The translations under genes were made by a program, and so were the position numbers. This document shows positions 58,883 to 64,000 of a DNA stretch of 64,000 nt, one piece after another; position 1 is the stretch's first letter, and every line of letters begins with the position of its first letter. The stretch spans positions 29,460 through 93,459 of the forward strand of contig CAYJIZ010000009.1 in NCBI GenBank assembly GCA_964370395.1, given 5' to 3'. This stretch comes from JBGUVL01 sp964370395 (lineage in GTDB: Bacteria; Bacillota_I; Bacilli_A; Erysipelotrichales; Erysipelotrichaceae). The notes below the pieces were generated by a model. It had not been told where the DNA came from. It searched no databases and saw only the letters and a program-made list of their open reading frames with translations.

Positions 58883-59845
58883 ATGGAGATTATGATGATT
58901 AGTGCGTTTGCGATTAGCTTAGGTGGAACGCTTTGTGTAATGCCTTTTTTAATCCCATTCTTACATAAAATTAAGTTTGGACAAGTAGAACGTGAAGAAG
59001 GTCTTGCTTCACACAAGAAAAAAGGTGGAACACCGACAATGGGTGGAATTGTGTTTGTTTTATTGCCCATTATCACTTGTGCTATTTTGGATATTAAAAT
59101 GTTTTTTGATTTACGAATTTTAATTGTGATTTTAGCTTACCTAGGATTTGCCTTAATTGGCTTCATCGATGATTTCATTATTGTGGTAAAAAAGAATAAT
59201 GAAGGGTTAAAACCAAAAATTAAATTTTTAATGCAATCCATTTTAGCCATTGCTTTTTACTTTATTTATGTGAGCTTTGCACCAACTACACTATGGATTC
59301 CCATCTTAGATATTCAATTAGAAATTGGATGGTTGTATTTCATTTTAGTATTTATCATGTTTACCGCTGAAAGTAATGCAGTAAACTTAACCGATGGTTT
59401 GGATGGTTTGTGTGCAGGAACTTGTATCATTGCTTTTGTACCTTTCCTTATCTTTGCTTTCATTGCGAAAGATGTACAACTAGCGATATTATTGTGTGCA
59501 GTTCTAGGTGCTTTACTTGGGTACTTGCGCTTTAATGTGCATCCAGCGAAGATCTTTATGGGTGATACGGGATCGCTAGCATTAGGTGGTTTATTAGCTG
59601 CGGTAGCAATGGTTGAGAAAAAGGAATTGTTATTACTTATTATCGGTGGTTTATTCTTGGTAGAAACACTATCGGTGACAATACAAGTTTTGGTTTTTAA
59701 GAAAACAGGGAAACGCGTGTTTAAAATGGCACCGATTCATCACCACTTTGAACTATGTGGTATGTCGGAAACCAAAGTTGTAGGTTTGTTTTATGTTGTT
59801 GGTATTGTTCTAGCGATTATTGGAACAATTATCGGGGTGATGTAA
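58883..59845 (+). CDS. mraY: Phospho-N-acetylmuramoyl-pentapeptide transferase
   Basis: A 320-residue membrane enzyme with about ten helices that transfers phospho-MurNAc-pentapeptide to undecaprenyl phosphate, giving lipid I. Conserved loops: SHKKKGGTPTMGG, IDDFIIV, NAVNLTDGLDGL, FMGDTGSLALGG and the PIHHHFEL loop. TAGGAGATAG precedes the ATG. First gene of the mraY-murD-uppP group. Confidence 0.97.
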   Translation: MEIMMISAFAISLGGTLCVMPFLIPFLHKIKFGQVEREEGLASHKKKGGTPTMGGIVFVLLPIITCAILDIKMFFDLRILIVILAYLGFALIGFIDDFIIVVKKNNEGLKPKIKFLMQSILAIAFYFIYVSFAPTTLWIPILDIQLEIGWLYFILVFIMFTAESNAVNLTDGLDGLCAGTCIIAFVPFLIFAFIAKDVQLAILLCAVLGALLGYLRFNVHPAKIFMGDTGSLALGGLLAAVAMVEKKELLLLIIGGLFLVETLSVTIQVLVFKKTGKRVFKMAPIHHHFELCGMSETKVVGLFYVVGIVLAIIGTIIGVM

Positions 59846-59846
59846 A

Positions 59847-61169
59847 ATGGAAAAAGTACTCGTTATCGGAGCAGCAAGAAGTGGTTGTGCTGTCGCTAAA
59901 CTATTAGCCAAACATCAATACGATGTAATTATTACGGACCAAAACGAAATGAAAGAAAAAGCTCTTTTAGAGAAGGAAGGAATTCATGTCTATGACAATG
60001 GGCACCCAGACTTTTTGAAAGAAGAACACTATGCTTTTGTGGTAAAGAATCCAGGGATTCCTTACCATGCACCTTTTATCGCTCACTTTGTGGAAAAGCA
60101 AGTGCCAATTTATACTGAAATTGAAATAGCATATCGCTATGCACCCAATTTCACATACGGAGCCATTACAGGTACAAATGGAAAAACAACAATCACGACA
60201 TTGTTGTATGAATTGTTGCAATATAATGAAAAAGCACTAGTTGCTGGAAACATTGGAACACCGTTAAGTGAATGTGTTTTGGAATATGGTCAAGAAGAAA
60301 AGCAAGTTGCTTTGGAATTAAGTAATTTTCAATTATTAGGTTGTGAAAGTTTCCGTCCTCATGTTAGTGTGGTATGTAATTTATCACCTGATCATCTGGA
60401 TTACATGAAAAGTGAAGAAGCGTACTATCGCTCAAAAATGAAGATTTTTGAGAACCAAACGAAGGAAGACTATTTCTTGCGTAATGTAGATGATGCAACA
60501 GTAATGAAATACGCACAAAACATCCCAGCGACAGTTATTGATTTCTCACTGACTCGCCAAGATGTTGATTTGTATATTAAAGATGGTCATGTCTATTTGC
60601 ATGAAACGATGTTGTTTGCGATAAGTAGTTTGCAAATTGTTGGAATTCATAATGTGAGCAATGCGATGGTTGCTGCTTGCATGGCTTATTATATGGGAGT
60701 GAGCATCGCCCACATTCAAAAAGGATTAGCCGCGTTTCAATCGGTGGAACACCGCTTGGAATTTGTTGCTAAGTATAACGATATCGCATTCTATAATGAT
60801 TCGAAAGCAACAAATCCTGAGGCAGTGGTACCTGCCTTAAACGCGTTTGATAATAATATTATTTTATTAGCAGGAGGATATGATAAGCAATTGCCATTTA
60901 CGATCTTGCAACCTTTTGATAAAAAAATAAAGATGTGTTTTGCATTTGGGGAAACGCAAAATGCATTCAAAAATATTTTTACACATGTTACAACTTGTGA
61001 TACGATGGATACAGCGTTTCAAAAAGCTACGGCATACGCACAAGCGAACGACATTATATTATTGTCACCAGCATGTGCAAGTTATGATCAATTTACCTCT
61101 TATGAACAAAGAGGTAAAATATTTAAGCAATTTGTGAATACATATATTAAAGAAAGTGAAAGGAAGTAG
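59847..61169 (+). CDS. murD: UDP-N-acetylmuramoyl-L-alanine-D-glutamate ligase
   Basis: A 440-residue Mur ligase that adds D-Glu to UDP-MurNAc-L-Ala with ATP. The N-terminal UDP-binding domain begins VLVIGAARSGCAVAKLL. The ATP loop ITGTNGKTT lies near residue 110, NLSPDHLDYM is the central-domain motif, and NDSKATNPEA opens the C-terminal domain. It starts 1 bp after mraY. uppP follows 2 bp downstream, where many genomes have ftsW and murG. Confidence 0.97.
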   Translation: MEKVLVIGAARSGCAVAKLLAKHQYDVIITDQNEMKEKALLEKEGIHVYDNGHPDFLKEEHYAFVVKNPGIPYHAPFIAHFVEKQVPIYTEIEIAYRYAPNFTYGAITGTNGKTTITTLLYELLQYNEKALVAGNIGTPLSECVLEYGQEEKQVALELSNFQLLGCESFRPHVSVVCNLSPDHLDYMKSEEAYYRSKMKIFENQTKEDYFLRNVDDATVMKYAQNIPATVIDFSLTRQDVDLYIKDGHVYLHETMLFAISSLQIVGIHNVSNAMVAACMAYYMGVSIAHIQKGLAAFQSVEHRLEFVAKYNDIAFYNDSKATNPEAVVPALNAFDNNIILLAGGYDKQLPFTILQPFDKKIKMCFAFGETQNAFKNIFTHVTTCDTMDTAFQKATAYAQANDIILLSPACASYDQFTSYEQRGKIFKQFVNTYIKESERK

Positions 61170-61171
61170 TC

Positions 61172-61981
61172 ATGGAATATCTATTAAGTGCAATATTAGG
61201 AATTATTCAAGGGATTACTGAGTGGTTACCAATTAGTAGTACTGCCCATTTAATTTTATTTGAACAAATTTGGTCGATGAAAGATCCAGCCTTCTTTGAA
61301 GTGTTTAAGGTAGTCATTCAATTTGGTTCAATACTAGCTGTATTAGTGTTGTTTTATCGTAAATTAAATCCTTGGTATCCAACAAAGTCAATTACTGAGA
61401 AAAAAGAAACATTCCAATTATGGGGAAAAGTGATTGTTGGTAGTCTTCCATTGGTTATTGGATTGGCGATTGATAACATCGTAGAAGGATATTTATCTGG
61501 ACCACTTGTGATTGCTGCTGCTCTGATTGTTTATGGGATTTTCTTTATCCTGTTAGAGCGCAAAAAACGCTATGCGAAAATCACTAAAATTGAAGCGTTG
61601 GATTACAAAACAGCATTTGGTGTTGGATGTTTCCAAATCTTAGCGGTAGTACCAGGAACATCACGTTCTGGTTCCACTATTTTGGGAGCAAGTATTCTAG
61701 GTTGTTCAAGACAAGTAGCTAGTGAATTCTCTTTCTTTCTAGCAATACCAGCAATGGTAGGAGCAAGTTTATTAAAACTAGTGAAATACTTTATGAAGTA
61801 TGGAATGTTCAGTGTTGGAGAATGGGGATTATTGCTTGTGGGTACCTTTGTTGCCTTTGTTGTTTCGTTATTTGCGATTCGTTTCTTATTGGCATATATC
61901 CGCAAACACGATTTCAAGGTTTTCGGTTACTACCGTATTATCCTTGGTATTATCGTTATTCTTGTATTTACTTTATTATAA
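61172..61981 (+). CDS. uppP: Undecaprenyl-diphosphate phosphatase
   Basis: A 269-residue membrane phosphatase (BacA family) that recycles the lipid carrier by converting undecaprenyl diphosphate to the monophosphate; it also gives bacitracin tolerance. Motif 1 is GIIQGITEWLPISSTAHL with the catalytic Glu and Ser, and motif 2 is VPGTSRSGSTI. About eight helices. Its place right behind murD joins carrier recycling with lipid I synthesis in one transcript. Confidence 0.96.
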   Translation: MEYLLSAILGIIQGITEWLPISSTAHLILFEQIWSMKDPAFFEVFKVVIQFGSILAVLVLFYRKLNPWYPTKSITEKKETFQLWGKVIVGSLPLVIGLAIDNIVEGYLSGPLVIAAALIVYGIFFILLERKKRYAKITKIEALDYKTAFGVGCFQILAVVPGTSRSGSTILGASILGCSRQVASEFSFFLAIPAMVGASLLKLVKYFMKYGMFSVGEWGLLLVGTFVAFVVSLFAIRFLLAYIRKHDFKVFGYYRIILGIIVILVFTLL

Positions 61982-61987
61982 AAAAAG

Positions 61988-62018
61988 AAAGCAAAAATCA
62001 TTTCGATTTTTGCTTTTT
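61988..62018. terminator. Bidirectional terminator, uppP / trpS
   Basis: AAAGCAAAAATC and GATTTTTGCTTT flank a five-base loop; T-runs lie on both strands. Confidence 0.85.
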
Positions 62019-62021
62019 TCT

Positions 62022-63008
62022 TTAAAATAATTGAATACCTAGTTTCTTTTTCACTTTGTACATTTTTTTACGAGCACTTAAACTCGCTCTTTGTGCTCCA
62101 TCTTCAAGTGTAGATTCGATTACCTTACTTGCGATGACATCATTGTATTTGCTTTGTAGATCACTTAGGAAAGCATGCACGGTGTTTCCAACGTACTCTT
62201 TAAAGTCACCATATCCTTTTCCTTCGAACTGTTTTACGATACTATCAATTGATTCACCACTTAATGCTGATTGAATCGTAAGTAAATTAGCAATCCCTGG
62301 TTGGTTTTCTTCATCGAATTGTACGATACCTAAAGAATCGGTTACAGCTGATTTGATTTTCTTTTTCGCTATATTTGGTTCGTCTAATAAATAAATGCAT
62401 CCTTTTGGATTTTCTTCGCTTTTTGACATCTTTTTGTTTGGTGTTTGCAATGACATAATTTTAGCACCTACTTTTGGAACAATTGGTTCAGGAACGACAA
62501 AGGTATCTCCATAAGCATTGTTGAAACGGTTTGCTAAATCACGGCACAATTCAACGTGTTGTTTTTGGTCAACTCCAACTGGAACAACATCTGCATCATA
62601 TAAAATAATATCACCAGCCATCAATGCAGGATATGTGAATAAACCAGCAGTAATGCTAGATTCTTTTTTGGCCACCTTATCTTTGTATTGCGTCATGCGA
62701 TTTAATTCTCCCATGTACGATTGGCAAGTCATAATCCATCCAAGTTCAGCATGCTCCTTCACATCACTTTGTAAGAATAATGTTACTTTTTTAGGATCCA
62801 ATCCACAAGCCAAATACAATGCTACCAAATCCTTTGTGTTTTTCTTTAATTCTTTTGGATCTTGTGCTTCGGTTAGCGCATGCAAATTGGCGATAAATAT
62901 AAACATGTCGTATTCGTCTTGTAAATTGACGAATTGACGAATTGCACCGATGTAGTTTCCTAACGTCAATTGCCCTGTAGGCTTAATTCCACTTAAACAT
63001 TTTTTCAT
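62022..63008 (-). CDS. trpS: Tryptophanyl-tRNA synthetase
   Basis: A 328-residue class I synthetase. The HIGH-type motif is TGQLTLGNYIGA near residue 10, and the KMSKS motif is KKMSKSEENP near 195. The ATG at 63008 follows GGAGGAC. A longer open frame reaching 63209 runs through the T-box leader and is not the gene start. It is convergent with uppP and controlled by a T-box. Confidence 0.97.
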   Translation of the reverse strand: MKKCLSGIKPTGQLTLGNYIGAIRQFVNLQDEYDMFIFIANLHALTEAQDPKELKKNTKDLVALYLACGLDPKKVTLFLQSDVKEHAELGWIMTCQSYMGELNRMTQYKDKVAKKESSITAGLFTYPALMAGDIILYDADVVPVGVDQKQHVELCRDLANRFNNAYGDTFVVPEPIVPKVGAKIMSLQTPNKKMSKSEENPKGCIYLLDEPNIAKKKIKSAVTDSLGIVQFDEENQPGIANLLTIQSALSGESIDSIVKQFEGKGYGDFKEYVGNTVHAFLSDLQSKYNDVIASKVIESTLEDGAQRASLSARKKMYKVKKKLGIQLF

Positions 63009-63027
63009 AATTTGTCCTCCATAAAAT

Positions 63028-63240
63028 AAAAAAACCCAACATCTCTGTTGGGACGCATTCATTGTGCGTGGTACCACCCGACTTACTCTAAAAATAGAGT
63101 CACTCTTTTGATAACGGTGTTCACCGATAAAACTCCATAAACCCAATTCATCATAGGGGACTGTTATTTCACACCACCAATAACTCTCTTTTAAGTCGTA
63201 ACCTATCATTACTTATTTTACTTCAACGTTTTATTTTATA
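63028..63240 (-). promoter_or_regulatory. T-box riboswitch leader of trpS
   Basis: On the minus strand the T-box core GGGTGGTACCACGC lies at 63079-63066. The terminator stem CCCAACA/TGTTGGG (63052-63035) follows with a T7 run. ACTCTA/TAGAGT forms Stem III just upstream of the core. A TGG at 63145-63143 in GAATTGGGT is a candidate tryptophan specifier codon. A TATAAT at 63254-63249 may be the -10. Uncharged tRNA-Trp would relieve termination. Confidence 0.88.
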
Positions 63241-63351
63241 ACGTAATCATTATAGCATAAAAAAAAGAAGAGGAAAGTAAAATAAGCCAAAAAAGGCTTT
63301 AATATATAATATATAGATAGAGTTTAGTAAAAAAGGCCATGCATTTATGAG

Positions 63352-63379
63352 TTGTAATTTTACCAAACTTGGTTATAAT
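63352..63379 (+). promoter_or_regulatory. Promoter of spx
   Basis: TTGTAA (63352-63357), 16 bp, TATAAT (63374-63379), 32 bp before the ATG. Confidence 0.65.
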
Positions 63380-63411
63380 GTAATTATTAAGAGGCGAAAG
63401 GAGGAATCGAT

Positions 63412-63855
63412 ATGATTATATTATATTCTTCGCCAGGATGTGCATCTTGTAGAAAAGCTAAACAATGGTTAAAAGATCACGACCTTAAATTTGTTGAGAA
63501 AAACATTTTCTCTACCATTCTAAAAGAAGACGAAATTAAGTACTTGTTGAATCGTAGTGAAAACGGTACAGAAGATTTGATTAGTACTCGTTCGAAAGCA
63601 TACCAAGAAATTGGAGAAGACGTGAATGATATGTCCATCAAAGATTTGGTACAATTTATTCAAAAGCATCCCTCAGTATTAAAACGTCCAATTATTATAA
63701 GTGATAAAAATATTGTGGTTGGTTATGATGATGATGAAATTACGACCTTTGTTCCTAAGGAAGCAAGAAAGGTAATCGAGGAAGCTTGTAATCCAAGTTG
63801 TCCTAACTATCCTTTCTGTGGTGCAGTCCGTAAAAGTTGTGAAGGCGACGCGTAA
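63412..63855 (+). CDS. spx: Spx-family redox-sensing transcription regulator with cysteine-rich tail
   Basis: A 147-residue ArsC-fold protein. The C10-x-x-C13 switch in SSPGCASCRKA, EKNIFS, and the conserved GTEDLISTRSKAYQEI and RPIIISDKNIVVGYDDDEI match Spx, which binds the RNA polymerase alpha C-terminal domain under thiol stress. Bacillus Spx is 131 residues. Here a tail of about 22 residues adds four cysteines (C126, C130, C136, C143; C-x3-C-x5-C-x6-C), which could bind zinc or an iron-sulfur cluster. AAAGGAGG precedes the ATG. It is single-gene with its own terminator. Confidence 0.92.
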   Translation: MIILYSSPGCASCRKAKQWLKDHDLKFVEKNIFSTILKEDEIKYLLNRSENGTEDLISTRSKAYQEIGEDVNDMSIKDLVQFIQKHPSVLKRPIIISDKNIVVGYDDDEITTFVPKEARKVIEEACNPSCPNYPFCGAVRKSCEGDA

Positions 63856-63875
63856 TACAATAAGGAAATACAAAG

Positions 63876-63919
63876 AAGAAACAATGGTGTTGCATAAGCA
63901 ATTCGTTGTTTCTTTTTTT
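63876..63919 (+). terminator. Terminator of spx
   Basis: AAGAAACAA and TTGTTTCTT enclose an inner TTGC/GCAA stem; a run of T follows. Confidence 0.8.
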
Positions 63920-63979
63920 GTTGTAGAAAGGGGAATCGAAAAGGTTTTTAAAAAAGATGAAAAAGGTGGAGAAAAAGCG

Positions 63980-63985
63980 TTGACA
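63980..63985 (+). promoter_or_regulatory. Consensus -35 element at window edge
   Basis: TTGACA in an A-rich context; the -10 would fall just outside the window. It probably belongs to the next gene or RNA operon downstream. Confidence 0.3.
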
Positions 63986-64000
63986 TGAGCAAAAGGATTT

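Noticed and set aside
63009..63209. Extended trpS reading frame to 63209
   Set aside because: It covers the T-box leader; the start at 63008 has GGAGGAC upstream and fits the family.
1..64000. Search for CRISPR arrays, tRNA or rRNA genes, insertion sequences, prophage or attachment sites
   Set aside because: No regularly spaced repeats, transposase or integrase motifs, or tRNA-like cloverleaf with CCA were noticed by eye; only rnpB was found as a structural RNA.

Overview
The window is an AT-rich chromosome segment from a low-GC Gram-positive bacterium (Bacillota). Supporting this are PolC-type DNA polymerase, RNase Y, RNase J, RecU, GpsB, Spx, a ComK-like regulator, long-form HPF, a Bacillus-type (type B) RNase P RNA, T-box leaders before pheS and trpS, and AGGAGG-type ribosome binding sites. 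The gene mix suits Erysipelotrichia or a related lineage, but that is inference without a search. Almost everything looks like core chromosome. I saw no prophage, insertion sequence, CRISPR array, tRNA or rRNA gene.

Layout. 1-5.3 kb: end of a dicarboxylate/amino-acid symporter, rubredoxin, a decayed VOC-family gene, and the T-box-controlled pheS-pheT pair. 5.4-7.3 kb: thiol peroxidase followed tightly by a FetAB-type metal exporter. 7.3-9.7 kb (minus): RNase J and peptide deformylase. 9.9-13.9 kb: ftsW, rsmD, coaD and a Na+/phosphate symporter behind a PhoP-box-like repeat. 13.9-19.4 kb: an unknown anchored protein with a duplicated domain, a metallophosphoesterase, hpf, a phospholipase C-like protein and a DUF2779 protein. 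19.5-23.5 kb: S9 peptidase, M20 amidohydrolase and a PHP-type phosphatase. 23.5-29.8 kb: ponA-recU (minus), gpsB, rnpB, a RodZ-like gene, pgsA and cinA. 29.9-35 kb: recA, rny, ymdB, a comK-like gene and rmuC. 35-41.5 kb: M3 oligopeptidase, then a MarR-controlled heterodimeric ABC exporter. 41.6-44 kb (minus): a LysR regulator, a TasA/camelysin-like protein and its SipW-like signal peptidase. 44.2-54.7 kb: recG, rnc, dacA, a Ca2+/cation antiporter, polC and an M42 aminopeptidase. 54.8-62 kb: division and wall cluster mraZ-rsmH-ftsL-pbpB, then mraY-murD-uppP from a second promoter. 62-64 kb: trpS with a T-box (minus) and spx.

How the genes fit together. Peptidoglycan synthesis and division dominate (ftsW, ponA, gpsB, the RodZ-like gene, dacA, mraZ to murD, uppP), with RNA processing (rnj, rny, rnc, rnpB) and DNA repair or uptake (recU, recA, cinA, comK-like, rmuC, recG) next. 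The most interesting signals are regulatory. A 32-nt element is almost identical upstream of recA and the comK-like gene. A LysR-type palindrome lies about 67 bp upstream of the predicted TasA-like transcription start. Decameric MraZ boxes, a PhoP-like box and a MarR operator each sit where the adjacent gene predicts. Protein oddities are a SipW-like peptidase with an added C-terminal domain and an Spx with a four-cysteine tail.
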